From Lethocerus indicus (Eukaryota; Arthropoda; Insecta; Hemiptera; Belostomatidae): 64,000 bases of DNA. Within the stretch, counting starts at the first letter, position 1. Each line of letters begins with the position of its first letter. The notes below the pieces were generated by a model, which saw nothing but the letters and a program-made list of their open reading frames with translations, was not told the origin of the DNA and did not search any database. Below are positions 34,701 through 47,277 of this stretch, piece by piece. The stretch covers positions 35,349,282 through 35,413,281 of the forward strand of contig JACDQD010000003.1 in the NCBI GenBank assembly GCA_019843655.1, given 5' to 3'. The translations under genes were made by a program, and so were the position numbers.

Positions 34701-35250
34701 ATTTAAATATATCAGGAAAATAAATAAAATTTTAAAAAACGGGGAAGCCAGTGTGGCGGTCCTCCGTTATGCTCTTTGTGTTATTCGAGCTTCTTCAACA
34801 TCAACGTTGCCGATTTTACTTTACAGTTGCGGCAATGAAGTAATAACGTCTTTAGCACTGTAATTTTTTATATTACAGGCCGGTAAAGACGATTTCGACG
34901 AGGACGAAGATTCGATATATTTGAAACGACTTGACGGTGGTCTCTTCACGTTGCAATTGATAGATTATATAATGTTGGAAGTGTGCGCCGGAAGCCCTCC
35001 AAGCGTCAAACAGAGAGTTACACTAATTCTCAATCAAAGAGGGGCGTCGCTTAAAACAATACGACACATCATGAGGGGTATTATAAATTGAAATAATAAT
35101 AATAACCGTGTAGTAATTATAAAATATGGCCAGTTATCTAATCACCAATTTCGTATTTCAGAATACGCCGGCAATTTAGGAGATGACGGTGATCCCGATT
35201 GGAAAGGGCAAGAACAGCAGCACATACTCCAACTGGTGGACAAATTTTAG
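28781..35250 (+). CDS. CTNNBL1: CTNNBL1, beta-catenin-like protein 1 (complete, 11 exons)
   Basis: CTNNBL1 is a nuclear armadillo-like protein associated with the Prp19/CDC5L spliceosome complex. Exons are 28781-28810, 29114-29338, 30486-30592, 32307-32478, 32851-33010, 33475-33698, 33803-33951, 34165-34346, 34440-34612, 34879-35077 and 35162-35250. They sum to 1710 nt and 569 aa, close to the vertebrate length. The protein starts MDVEELLSFK. Exon 2 is an acidic and then highly charged coil (DDDEEESEYDRQRKMRKLAK). Then come TLKRMLLLFEKRALKNQEMR, TVPDLYPIMVQLNAVPSLLE, RLDENVKEEADGVHNSLA, LLKRIKSKLPSDQNRLYASE, MENLFDSLC, LKGEGLQLMNLMLREKK, FVDILGLRTIFPLFMKTPKK, LLSKFTENDYEKVDRLLELH and the terminal HILQLVDKF. 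Intron 3 is enlarged by repeats. AATAAA-like signals follow at about 35360 and 35448. Confidence 0.97.
30755..30930 (+). repeat. Segment duplicated from the MIC26/27 locus
   Basis: The 3' 100 bp of a mariner derivative (ending CTTAGTTGTCAACCCAA at 30854) is followed by the same 75 bp of host flank seen after copy 3 (AATAATCGAATAAGATGTAC, CAACAGTGCCAATACTGGGA, AGGTATTACATGCATACGTA). The source match is about 23070-23237. It lies in CTNNBL1 intron 3. Confidence 0.75.
30952..31852 (+). repeat. Polypurine repeat P (copy d) in CTNNBL1 intron 3
   Basis: It starts TATAGCGAAAGTATTGAGCG and has the full family order, including two purine tracts and the tail to AACCAAAATGTACG. The tail is interrupted at 31853-32107 by about 255 bp absent from copy c, then resumes at TCTATACGCTATTAAACC. 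Confidence 0.75.
34692..34860 (+). repeat. Dispersed repeat Z unit in CTNNBL1 intron 9
   Basis: It starts CCACGTGATTTAAATATATC and AGGAAAATAAATAAA and passes GGGGAAGCCAGTGTGG and CCTCCGTTATGCTC. It corresponds to the 37890-38050 unit and, in reverse, to 16458-16630. Confidence 0.5.
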
Positions 35251-35829
35251 GCGAGTTCTCTAAACGATAGGGACTTTAAAATCTCAGGACTGTCAAGTTT
35301 CGAAGCGACAATTCGTATTCGATTTGTATTAATTAATAGCGCGAGCTGTTATTTTATTAAAATAAAAAAAAACTTAATAATAAACAGTAAATTGATTCCA
35401 CACCGACGTGTTTGTACATTGATGTTAAATTATTTTTAGGTATATTGAAATAAAAACGAGAAGGCTCTGTGAGTTTTTATTCTTGAAATTGGTGCGTCCT
35501 TAATATTTTGTACATTTTTATTTAATTTTTATTTTTTTTTAAATAGATTTAGCCTAAAGTCAACGGCCTGAAGGCATGACCAGAAACTTGGAGGCAACAG
35601 TTGGATTCTCCGTACAGAATTAAAAAACAGGATAAGTTAGTTTAAGAATTAAACCCAAAAAAATATTGTCTTTGAATACCCGAATATGTGTAACCAAATA
35701 TTTCCGAATTGACCTTTTTTTTTAGATATATAAATACAAACTCCAAACTGTCAGACTACGGAATTACTACATTTAATTGCATGTAATTGTAATGATATTA
35801 ACATTTAAATTAATCTATTAACACAGAAC

Positions 35830-35886
<57 letters not shown>

Positions 35887-36533
35887 GAGTCATTCATTCT
35901 TAGAAATAACATTTTAATGTGAAATAGGAGTCCATAATCTTTGCTGGGTATAAAATTTTTTGGAATTACTTATCGAAATAATAATTATAGTATAAAAACG
36001 TGGACGAAAGATTTAAACAGATAAGTTTTCATTCTGTCTCATGAATGGCGCATCGAATGGATGGAAAGATGAGATTGAACCGATGTACGGTAACGGGTTG
36101 ATAGGAGGACGTATTTAATTCTGTAAAAAATTTGTAAACGGTATCTGTAATTGTTATATTGCCGGCCTTGGGAAAGATCGTAAAATGAAACTTAGTACAG
36201 ATTTCAAACTGCGACTATATGACAGGTGTATAATTAGATAAAAAAAGTACAGCTTTCGGAAAATTCGTTGAGAATTTCAGTTTCATCGTAATTTAATAAT
36301 GTTCGTTTTTACTGTCGGGAAAATATCGGTGGCCGTAAAATTTAAATTTAAATGGAAATTTTCCGTTTCCAGGTGTGAATTGAACTGGTGCGGTTGGCCG
36401 GCCTGGTAGATTGATTCTTTGTCCTCGTACGGAGGACATTGTTTTGTTGTCCGCCGTTTGAAGTTTGTCGAGTTTGAGGTTGTAATTTCGTTGATTTCTG
36501 CCCCGGTCTGAACTCGGTTTTCTGCCCAAGAAA
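35251..36533. other. Spacer between CTNNBL1 and SERINC
   Basis: CTNNBL1 3' flank, a (TA)n run at 35837-35881, and the SERINC 5' flank. The SERINC start context is CCCAAGAAAATGGGT, with A at -3 and G at +4, a favourable start. No additional exon is recognised. Confidence 0.5.
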
Positions 36534-39500
36534 ATGGGTGCAGTTTTGGGACTTTTTTCCGCAGCGCAGGTAACAATAATCGGGCGCGATTTTTCAACAG
36601 AAAATCAACAATCAACCCCCCCCCCTATTATGAAACCAGTCAGTGATCGATTCCTCCAAATGTCACTCTTATACCAATATATGACGTTCCATTTATACTT
36701 ATTAAAATTTACGATTAAACACTATCAGAGATGACCGTTTGTCGTCTGTAGCATTTATTCAATATCCGCTCGCGGACATCTTCTGTCACTCAATGTTAAC
36801 ATGTTGCACAATGTGTAATTTTATATTGAATTTTTATTATTCCTTTTGTATATTTACGATCCTTACAGACTCGTTGAAATGTAGTCGACTATCGGGGGGG
36901 AATAAATGAAATTAAAAAACGAGAGGAAAAACCAGTGGGGTTTTCTCCGTTATACTCATAATTCATAAATCTGTAACTAGCGCTACATCAGTGTCGATTG
37001 TTGTATTTTACAATTATGACAATAAATACAAGAGTTGGAAATAATAAAAAAAATCATAGTCTACTATTATGTAATAGTTTTGATCGATTTGTTTTAATGT
37101 CACCCTTATCAAATTGACGTTAAAATTTATGATTATCAGAGATGCCGTTTGTTATTAATTAGTATTCTTTGTACCTTTTATTTTATTTCCGTTCGTGGAC
37201 ATCTTCTGTCATTCAATGTTAACATGTCGCATAATGTGTTCGCCTAATTTGATATTGAATTTTTGTTGTTTGTTTTGTATTTTACGATCCTTACAGACTC
37301 ATTGAAATGTAGTCGTCGACTATCGGGGGAATAAATGAAATTAAAAAACGAGAGGAAAAGCCAGTGGGGTTCTCCATTATTTTAAACAGATTATGCTTCA
37401 AAAAGTTAAAAACCTAGAATTTTTTCCTTAGTTCACGAGCATTTGTACCTGATTAAATAACATTAAAACGATTAACTCCAATAAACATTATCTGAAAGTT
37501 ATATAATAACTCATAGCATAATTCCAAAATATGTAATTAGTGCTGCATCAATGTCAATTATGACAATAAATACAAGAGTTAAAAATAATAAAAAATCATA
37601 GCCTACTTATTATATAATAGTTTAGATCGATTTGTTTTAATGTCACTCTTATGCAATTGATGTTCTATTTCTATTTATTGAAATTTATGATTTTATATTA
37701 TCAGAGATCCCTGTTTAATGTATAAAATTTAGTATCGTTCAGTGTGGCGTATAATTTATGGACAAATTTTTTTATTCAACGTCGACATGTTGCGTAATGT
37801 GTTTTCGTGATTTTGTTATTGAATTTTTTTATTATTCGCATTTATTTTCGGTTCCTTACAGACGTTATGAATGAAAAGGTAGTGAAGGCCGGGTGATTTA
37901 AATATTCCGGGAAAATAAATAACTGTAAAAGTCAGGGGGAAAACCGGTGGGGTTCTCCGTATTACTCATAGTGCTATTCCTAAATTTATTACTAGTGCTG
38001 CATGAACATCGATGTCACTGATTGTATTTTAAAATTGTGTCGACAAAATAATTAAAAAAAAAATTATTTTCATCACTTCTTACAACAGTGATAATATTAA
38101 TTTGCAAACTTATAAGATCATGAAACAATCGTGGTTATGGTAAAAAGGTTTACGATGAAAAGAAAGTTGAGGATATCGGTAATAGAATATTTTAAATACA
38201 AATTGTATTTTTGATTTTCTTGTAAATATTAAGATGACTTTCTATACGTCCGTAGTGCCGGATGTTTATTTCCGGTTATTATTAGACTGCATCTTTATTT
38301 TTATCTATGTTTTCATGAGCAACGCATACTCTGTGCATCAAGCTCAAAGATTGCATTTACAATTTTTTCTCTTATTCGACCACATTTATATAATTCTTGG
38401 ATAATGTTTATACGTTTATGTTAATAATCTGATACTCGTGAACTAAGGAAAAAATTCTAGGTTCTTAACTTCTTGAAGAGTAATCTGTTTAAAATAACTT
38501 CAAAGACAATAGTAAAAAAAAATGTTGTGAAATATCAGTTTCGGGAAATATGTATTCCGGGAATTAAATTAGGAAAAACCCTTTACGATTAATATCCTGC
38601 ATATAAATAATATGCTGGAATTAAATCTATACTAAATTAGTTTACATATGTTAATAAAATGTGTGTCTTGAGACCCAGATGTTGACAGAGCGATGTCAAG
38701 AAAATTTAATCGAAATAAATATAAATTAATTAAATATGTATTGAACGGACGTTAGAAAATGTTAATTTTTTTTCAAATTACCATATAGTTTCAGAATATC
38801 TCTCGCTTTTAAATCTGAATTAATTTGTATTATGAATTTGATTTAAAAAACTACTTGTTTTAAATTATAAAATAGTCAGTTGTAGGTTAAGCTTGCGATC
38901 AATTTTCTTTAGCTGAATACTTACTGAATGTTAATATGAAATATGTAAGCCTGTTATCAGTTGTTTTATTAGAATTTGGCAGTTATAAATTCAAAATCAC
39001 TACTTACAGAGTCGTATATCGATGTCTATTAATGCTTTTTTGAGACAGAAAAATAAACAAGTAACGTTAATGAGAAATACTGTAGGTTCGTGATGTTTCT
39101 GTCTCCTCTCGCTGGTTTGGTCTTTTGCTAGACCGGTTTCGGCCGCTCTCGCCGTCTTCAGTAGCGCTGTGTTAGTCACTGTTAGCACTTTGGATGTTTT
39201 TTGGGCATCCTCACTGCCCACTGTCACTTTCACATGTACTGTAGTGTCTGTCAGTATGTCAGTCGTTTATATATATGTGAAAGTACATGTGAAAGTGACA
39301 GTGGGCAGTGAGGATGCCCAAAAACATCCAAAGTGCTAACAGTGACTAACACAGCGCTACTGAAGATGGCGAGAGCGGCCGAAACCGGTCTAGCAAAAGA
39401 CCAAACCGGCGAGAGGAGACAGAAACATCACGAACCTACAGTATTCCAACCCCTCGCAGACAACATAACAGGTATATTAAATTAGTTAATGAGAAACTTG

Positions 39501-42500
39501 TGCCCAATGTTTTTGTACATATTTCTTCTACGTTCTTCCGGTTATTGGCGAACACTTTTGAAATACTTATGGTTTGAAAATACCGAGTTAGCTATAAATA
39601 GGGTGATCGACGAAACGGCACTATGTCGTTCGTAACCCTAAAGATTGATGGACGCATAACGAGACTTTTACCCCCATTGAGCTATATCAATAAAGAGAAA
39701 AAAAAATGTTTAAGCTGGATAATTTTGATTGTGTTCAGCTTGCCTGCTGTTGCGGCAGCACGGCCGTCGGGTTGTGCTGTTCGGCGTGCCCTTCTTGCAG
39801 AAATTCTACCTCTTCGAGAATAATGTACGCCCTCATGCTTCTGGTCGGAACGGTCATGGGCTGTATATTTCTGGCTCCCGGACTGCAGTCCGCTTTACAG
39901 AAGGTATCGTTCGATTTCAACTATACATTACAGTACATTATACCGGTTAGCGCTGCGCAGAATTGGCGATGGGAGGCGGTGGGGTGGACATTATAACGTG
40001 ACCTTTCGTAATGCAAATTCTATATTACTACCGAGTAAATATGATATAATGAGGAGCCTCTCAGTGTGCCTCGGAACCTGGAGGTCGGTTCTCTAACCTA
40101 ACAATCGTTAAAAGTCGGTTAATAAAACTAAAAATTTTCTTTTTTAAATTTATAGTTCAACCATTTATCCTTTCACCCTAATGATGTCTCTCCTTCTTTT
40201 TTTTTATTCAGGTACCATTTTGCAATAACAGTACGTACAATATCGTCCCGGCTGTGAACTGTGACTCCGCCGTCGGTTACCTCGCTGTCTACAGACTGTG
40301 CTTCGCTCTTTCGCTGTTCTTCTTCTTGATGGCCATCATTATGATCGGCGTGAAATCGTCGAAGGATCACCGAGCCGGAATACAGAATGGGTATTCTTTG
40401 TTTGTTCCCTTTGCCGTCGTACACCTATTAGTAGTTGAGCGTTTGACGAAAAGCAAAATATGAATAGATGCTAGCGCCTCCTCCGCACAGAGGCATTTGA
40501 TAAGCCCCGATATATAAGTGATAGAAACTAGGGAAGATATACGGGCTTACCACCTTCATTACTGAAACAAGAACAGTGATCATGAGCTAAAAAGAATACA
40601 TTTATTAGTTAAATATTTTTACACAGTAATATTTATTGTTGCGAAATAGATCGGTTATATAAATTAATTGTGGTGCAGTATCGGGTCCTGACTTATGCAT
40701 AAGTCATGATGCGTACAGTTATATTTTATATATTCATTTAACAATTAGAAACTGTATTATTGCTCTCTTAATTATATTACATTTAATGTATTTTTCGTTG
40801 TGCCCAATTCAGGTTCTGGGGACTGAAATATTTGATCGTAATTGGCGGAATGATCGGAGCATTCTTCATACCCGAAGGTTGGTTCGGTCCAACTTGGATG
40901 TATGTCGGCCTATTCGGAGGTCTCGCATTCATTATAGTCCAACTCATACTTATAGTTGATTTCGCCCATTCCTGGGCCGAAGCTTGGGTCACGAACTTTG
41001 AAGAAACCGAATCGAAGAAATGGTAATTTATTTATTTTTTTTTGGTATAGTAAAGGTTTAATTTTTGTGTTTAATAATACAGTAGTATATTTTAATATTT
41101 GACCAAATTAATTTATTCACGGGTAGCTAGCGATTAATGGAAAAACAAACATATTTATTCGATGGATGAAAGCTCGGAAAAAATCAATTTGTATCGAGTT
41201 TTAGAATTATTTGAATGATTATTCGTTCATAATAAAACTGAAGTATCATCATCTCGTTATCTTAATTGTTACGTGTTTATTATTAACTAGTATACATTAT
41301 TTTTCAGGTATGCTGCACTGATAATAGCCATGTTGGTTAATTACATATTGTCCATCGCTGGAATTGTCATCTTGTACGTCTACTTTACAGCGGTAATTTA
41401 AAAATTTTAACTACACCCGGGCTTATTTCGGATAACTTCAACTTTTCCCCAAATAGGGTCAAACTCGATTATTTTATGAGAAGGAAAAAAGGATCATTAA
41501 TGAAAGAAACTTAATATATAAACGCACAGACATTTCTTTGCCAAATTAAATAGAAAACACTTTAGTATTAATTTATATTATTATAATATATTGCGGTTAT
41601 TTTTGTTTTAATAAAATAATTCTTCGTATTTTCAGTCGGACAATTGCGCTCTAAACAAAGCATTTATTTCAATCAACCTGATTGTTTGCGTGATTGCCAG
41701 TGTTGTTTCGATTTTGCCTGCAGTTCAGGTAAATTGTTTGATTATCCCCGTTATATAATTTACAATTAATCATATTTCTTGTAATACGGTTATTATTTTG
41801 TATTGCCGTCTTGTAGGAGGTACAACCGAGGTCGGGATTGTTACAGTCATCGGTTGTCACCCTCTACGTGGTCTACCTCACTTGGTCAGCCCTTGCCAGC
41901 AATCCGGGTAATTTTTTTAAATTACAATATAAAATACAACGAGTTGTATATTTGTACAGAATTATTGTATTCATAATGTATGTAAAATTTGTTATCCTTT
42001 GCGAAAAAAAGGTTTCACGAAAGGGATCGTGCGAAGATTGGTTCACAATATATATTGCGAATTGGCCGTACATTTATGTATTATCATCGATGTTCTTCGC
42101 GTCCGCAGATCGAGACTGCAATCCTGGTTTCCTGCTAATCGGTAAAAGTAAGAGCAAAGTGACATTCGATTCCGAAAGCATTGTGGGCTTGATAATATGG
42201 ATGTGCTGCGTCCTGTACTCTTCCCTCAGGACAGCCTCGAAGTCCTCCAAGATTACAATGTCCGATCGTGTTCTCGTGAAAGATAACGGAGCAGGTAATT
42301 TCATTTCGCTGTGAACTTAAAACTAATTTTAAATCTGTAAATCCCCTTTTTAACGTAGTTGACCACAGTGCAGGTATTGTTTCTTATTTAAAATTATATA
42401 AATATCGTGACATTGTTTTTCTGTTGTAGTATTTTAATTTTTCAATCTTCTTTTCAGCTTAGAAATTTTAGAAAACATTTTTACTCGTGACAATTATTGT

Positions 42501-45353
42501 TTCCGATTCAAATTTATCCTTGCCATATAACATGGCCATGTCAATTCGGAGAATAGAGATTTAATTTGTGAAAACCTTTAATAGAAATAATTGATAAAGT
42601 TGAAATTTACGGTCGAAGAAAAATTGAATCCCAGGGTTGGACCGACATTTGCTTCGAGTGCAAATTTCAACTAATTAAATTGTGAAGAACTCGTGAACTT
42701 CGTTAGAATTACAACTGATGAAACTTTACAGAAATTTTTAATGATGAAAAAATTTGGTGCTCTATCGTATAAACTGTAATTGAATTGTATGTCATTCCTG
42801 ATTATTTTTTTATGATAACCAATTTTAGATTACGAAAATTAATTTTTCATTCATGGCATTTCTTAATTCGACGACTCCGAAGAGTATTGTCGCTTAGTGA
42901 CATTTTCTTTTCAAATTTAAAACCTGAACACCGTCCTGTGTTAACATCAGTTTTTTTCTTGTTTTTATAGTGCGATCAAACAGCGGCAACCTGGTTGATA
43001 ATGAAGGTAGGGAACTAATTTTTCTATCCCTTACTGAGTTAGAAAACCAGATTATAGTTGTTTCTCACTATTTTTGGTGTGTACTCGACACCAAAAAGAA
43101 AACATATCACGCTATAAAATTATGGTACGGACTGTAGAGCTCTGCCAGTAGTGGTATACTTTGTCTGAAATTTTTTTTCTAAATAATTTTAATGCTATGA
43201 AATTTAATGCTATTTTATTTAGTTTTAAATATGGTTTTTGATGAATTTTTGGCTAACGCGTCGATGGTTGTGAAATATTCTCACACGATTAATGCTTTAT
43301 CTCATTTCGTCTGTTGAATATTGGTTCCCTAAAGTTATATTATTGTTGCAGTGTACTAACTTGTGATTGTTCTTTTTTAGTTCGCCTTCATACAAAAATT
43401 GAAATGAAACTCTGAATTCTGTGTTTCTGGTCTCACTATGTTTTTGTATTTAAAACCGTAGCCAGCAGGTTTATCAGTCTGGCTTTGACACACGAGCAAG
43501 TTTGAGTAACAGTGTTTATTCTCTTCTCAACTTATGCTACGCGAACATAAATTATATAGTAGTAATTCAAATTTCAGCAATTTCATTCATTCTGTGAAAT
43601 GAGAAATCCAGGAAAGTAACATGCTAGAATTTTATTGTTATTATTTCATGGAATTGTTGGTATCTAATAACGATATTTCTTCAACTTGAATGGTAATATT
43701 TTGTGTTTTGGGGGTGTTGTAAGGTTTTTCATAACTATTTTTTTTAATGCAAATGTGAATCTTTATGTTAAATAAGTTTACATAAGTTTCAAGAACAATA
43801 TTTTTAAATATCGGTTGGATATTTTCAGTCATCAAATGGATTTCAGCCCTCAAATTTTGATGTCAAATATATACTTATCGGAGGGCTGAAAAATGATAAC
43901 AGTACTTGAATAAATAATTATATACTATTATAAATAAAACCCTTGCGGGATCAAGATGGAGCCATTGGTATTTATTATTTTTCGGCATCGAGTATTTTCA
44001 TTGAATATCATGCACTGTGGTTAATCATTTTCAATAATCGAATCTTTGAGTGGTAAAGTTGGTTACAATTTATAATCTTCCAATTGTTTATTGTCTCAAT
44101 TTAGATTTGTTCAGGAAGGTTAATTTGAAATTGGTTTTGTGTAAAAATTGAATGGTATATAGGTGCACGTATTAGCTTGACAACATTAAATTTTACTCTT
44201 TTACTTTTTTTTTTATTTATTTTTTTATTATTATTATCGATTATTTTTTAGAAATGGTAACAATTCATAAAATTTCAATTTTGAATGAACACGTTCAGTA
44301 TGAAATTAGAAGCTAGAACTTTATTGACACTGGATAATATTTTATTGAAGGTTTGTGGGGGTTGTGGTTGAAACTTTGTTTCATATACAAATTCGTTACT
44401 TCTCGTGCCTCGTATATGAAGGCAGCAATCCCCTTTATCGTAAATGAATAATATTTTAACCCGTTGCCGCACACTTTTTATTCGACGATGTCGCTCAGAA
44501 ACACACTTTTTTTTCAATTGTTTATGGCTGCCAGATGAAATCGATTGTAAGTTGTATATTTGGAAGTGAAAATTATCACATTTGACCACAGTTTTTGCTA
44601 AAAAACTGTCGACGGCTATAACCGTCATTTGCTCATCATGTCATTTCGCACTAACGCCGTTCTTTATTTATCGATTAAAATGTATAGCCGTCGTTTGCCT
44701 AAATATCGGACGGCTATAGCAGTCATTTACGGCAACGGGTTAAACGATCACATGAAACGGTACGCCGAAAAACTTTGAAAATTAGATCGTTATTCGACTT
44801 TCCGTTAAAGGTTAAAAGTTTAACAAAACCATATTTAACCGATTGATAACTGAAATTAGACGGCGTTAACGTAACTTGTCCGTTAATGTTCCAGAGACCG
44901 GCAGTATTGAAGGCGGTGAAGCGGGCGAGAATAACGCAGAATCGAGCAAAGTTTGGGACAACGAATCAGACGCCGTCGCTTATTCCTGGTCGTTTTTCCA
45001 CGTCATGTTCGGTCTGGCGACGCTCTACGTCATGATGACGCTTACCAATTGGTACTCGTAAGTATTCGCGATTCTATACAGGACATTTGATACGATAAAA
45101 ATATAAAATGCGTCCGTTTATTTCCAGTGATTCCTGTAAGTAGAATAAAATTATGTACATGTCGATTTGCTGTTACTTACACCGATTGAATGAAATTACT
45201 CTAATGTTTTCCAGGCCCAATTCGACACTGGAGACTCTGAATGCCAATTCCGCTTCGATGTGGGTCAAAATAGTATCGAGCTGGATCTGTTTGATACTCT
45301 ACAACTGGACCCTTGTCGCACCGCTCGCACTCCCCGATAGGGATTTCAATTGA
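36534..45353 (+). CDS. SERINC, serine incorporator / TMS1 family (complete, 11 exons)
   Basis: SERINC proteins are multi-pass membrane proteins associated with serine incorporation into phosphatidylserine and sphingolipids, and with lipid scrambling. Exons are 36534-36569, 39739-39903, 40212-40390, 40813-41022, 41308-41392, 41636-41728, 41817-41907, 42109-42294, 42971-43006, 44895-45057 and 45215-45353, summing to 1383 nt and 460 aa. The N-terminus [12 protein letters not shown] joins [20 protein letters not shown], the typical Cys-rich start. Later signatures are [82 protein letters not shown] and a C-terminal [20 protein letters not shown]. The 36-nt ninth exon (phase 1 to phase 1) encodes [11 protein letters not shown] and could be skipped without a frameshift. 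Intron 1 carries tandem repeats and a fold-back element. Confidence 0.95.
36623..38060 (+). repeat. Tandem ~430-555 bp units in SERINC intron 1
   Basis: Recurring words are GTAGTCGACTATCGGGGG, GAATAAATGAAATTAAAAAA, CCAGTGGGGTTTTCTCCGTT, GATCGATTTGTTTTAATGTC, TTCAATGTTAACATGT and TTTTACGATCCTTACAGACT. Unit starts fall near 36884, 37316 and 37890. The copies are diverged by small indels. They are related to repeat Z at 16458 and 51625. Confidence 0.75.
39127..39166 (-). ncRNA. Hammerhead-like motif, left arm of copy 6
   Basis: On the minus strand: CGCTA, CTGAAGA, extra C, GGC-loop-GCC, GAAA, CCGG, TC, TAGC. Core and helix I are intact. The extra base after A9 is C here, not T, so the position varies while the rest is kept. 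Confidence 0.45.
39355..39394 (+). ncRNA. Hammerhead-like motif, right arm of copy 6
   Basis: CGCTA (39355-39359), CTGAAGA (39360-39366), T, GGC-GAGAGCG-GCC (39368-39380), GAAA (39381-39384), CCGG, TC (39389-39390), TAGC (39391-39394). The helix II loop is two bases longer than in other copies but the GGC/GCC pairing is kept. Confidence 0.45.
44456..44743. mobile_element. TTAA-flanked MITE in SERINC intron 9
   Basis: It begins TTAACCCGTTGCCGCAC and ends TTTACGGCAACGGGTTAA, inverted ends bounded by TTAA as in piggyBac-type elements. The interior has three copies of a GACGGCTATA-CGTCAT word. It is 288 bp including both TTAA. Confidence 0.75.
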
Positions 45354-47277
45354 TTTAAACTGTTCAAACTGTTTTTTCTCAATTTAAAATCGTCTATTTT
45401 TTCAGCAACCCCTTCTTTCAACACCGTATGTAGCATACCATTATAGTGCTAATCTGAAATATATATATATATATGTGTGTACAATGTAATCGGGAAATAT
45501 TATTAAAAATGAAATAATCGACGCAAGTTTATTTTGGTGTAAATCGTACGTTACTCTCGGACTGGCCGCGAAAAATAAAATTATAGCGGTCTTCTTAAAT
45601 GGGATCTTTGAAGGCTTATTTGAAAACCGTAGATTAGTTTTGTTGATTTCCGCCTATAATATAAATAAATGTTGTATATTAATAAGCTATTGTGATTTAT
45701 TAGAGTTAGTATTAATTTTTCATCGAATCATTATAGTTTTTAAAAATAAAGAACTCACCAATAAGTTTATTTACGTAGTATGTAGGTTTAAATTATGTTA
45801 TTAGATATATCCATTAATCTGTGTGAGGTAGTGAATGTTGAAGATTGGTTTTTTTTTATTTATTTTTAATCTTGTGAAATATATTTTGTATAGTTTTAAG
45901 AATCAATTGCAGAACTATCGTTTCTTTCATTTTAAGGGGCATTTCTAACATTATTTCTTATACGCATGAAATGTCCCGTCTCCATTGAATTTTTTTTTGT
46001 GAAATAGAATTAAAACAATTTTATCGACTATTCAAAATAGCCTCTTTGTTGTACACGTTTCGTATATTTTTTTGTCACCAAGTAATGGTTTCGGCAGAAG
46101 TTATGTACCAATGGTGTATACAATAAAGGACTAGTAGTAAATCTAATTTAATTATTTGTGTGATGTCAATTAATTCTAAGTAATAGTCGCATCGACAGTT
46201 TTAATAAGGTCCCGAATACCCATTTAGAATTGAGAATATCTGAACACAGTTTGACGAATAAAAGAAAACCTAGAAGTGGTTAGTAAAAACATGACATTTT
46301 TGTGTGGAAAATACACTTAATTAATCAATAAAATAAGCATTTCTGAAATCATCGCTATTAGAAGCAGAGTAAATAAATAATAAATTCGGGAATCTTGTAA
46401 TTATTAAGTGTTTCGAACAAGTCATTTTCGAATGAAAATAAATTTATAAAACATGTAAATAAATAACTGAAATTGAGATAAAATTTGAAGAAAATATAAG
46501 CGGAAAATTGGTATTCATTTTATAATCGTGTAATCATCCAGTAACAAAATCACTGGTGTGAAACTTTTGAAGGCTACAGAACTAACTGGACAAAGGGTAT
46601 ATAGTTAAAACAGGAGTTACTGTTAATTAAATCGTTAGTTAAAGTTTGTTTCAGCTGTAATTAATATGAATAAACGTCGCAAAATCGGATAAACCGAAAA
46701 AATGATTAATATTTGAAGACTTGTGATTTTCTTTCCAAACTGAAATTCCTGTGTTTTATACATTGAAAGACGAATACATTTTGAGATTTTTTATTTCCAA
46801 TTCGTTAATAATTGAGCGTTCGTTATTTCATAACAATTAATTCATTTCAGTTCTATCGAGCTGCGGGTGACACGCGTGTATACTGAACGTAATAAAAATA
46901 TTTCATTTTCTATTTTCATCAACCAGTGTGCTATTGGCTTTGAAAAAAAACTCTGAAGACGACTGTTATTGTTAGAATTTTAATAGAATAATGTAAATAA
47001 AATGCACCCAGCGGTTATTTTTAAAGATTAGTTTTAAGTGGGGTTGGCAGCCTTTGCGGCCCCCCCCCCATTCGGCCAATTGGGTCCGGCCACGGTTTTA
47101 ATCCGTTATCTGTTTTATATTTTTAAAAGACGGGGGTTTTTTTTTTTCCATTTTTTGGCCCGTGATAAAACCGATTCAATCCGCCGTTTCAAAAAAACCG
47201 AGTCGGCCGCCTCTACGGACTTTTCAATCGGTTCGGAGAAATATTTCCGATTCACGGAACAAATATCAACCCGCATA
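45354..47277. other. Spacer between SERINC and ERp29
   Basis: AT-rich, with a short (TA)n at about 45460 and several AATAAA words. No exon or element recognised. The ERp29 5' flank is unusually rich in short C and T runs from 47058 on. Confidence 0.5.

Larger units (their letters stand above)
39078..39484 (+). mobile_element. Fold-back element (copy 6) in SERINC intron 1
   Basis: The 407-bp copy is flanked by a 12-bp duplication GTTAATGAGAAA (39066-39077 and 39485-39496). Both arms keep an intact hammerhead-like core with perfect TAGC pairing. The arms are separated by about 190 bp that itself folds (CACTGTCACTTTCACATGTA with its complement). Confidence 0.85.

Noticed and set aside
34613..34723. 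Read-through of CTNNBL1 exon 9 into an alternative C-terminus
   Set aside because: The frame stays open for 37 codons, but the next exon at 34879 continues the conserved protein in phase and the read-through lies in repeat Z.
47038..47277. N-terminal extension of ERp29 upstream of 47278
   Set aside because: The ATG at 47278 begins a typical signal peptide; the upstream frame is low-complexity and has no family similarity.
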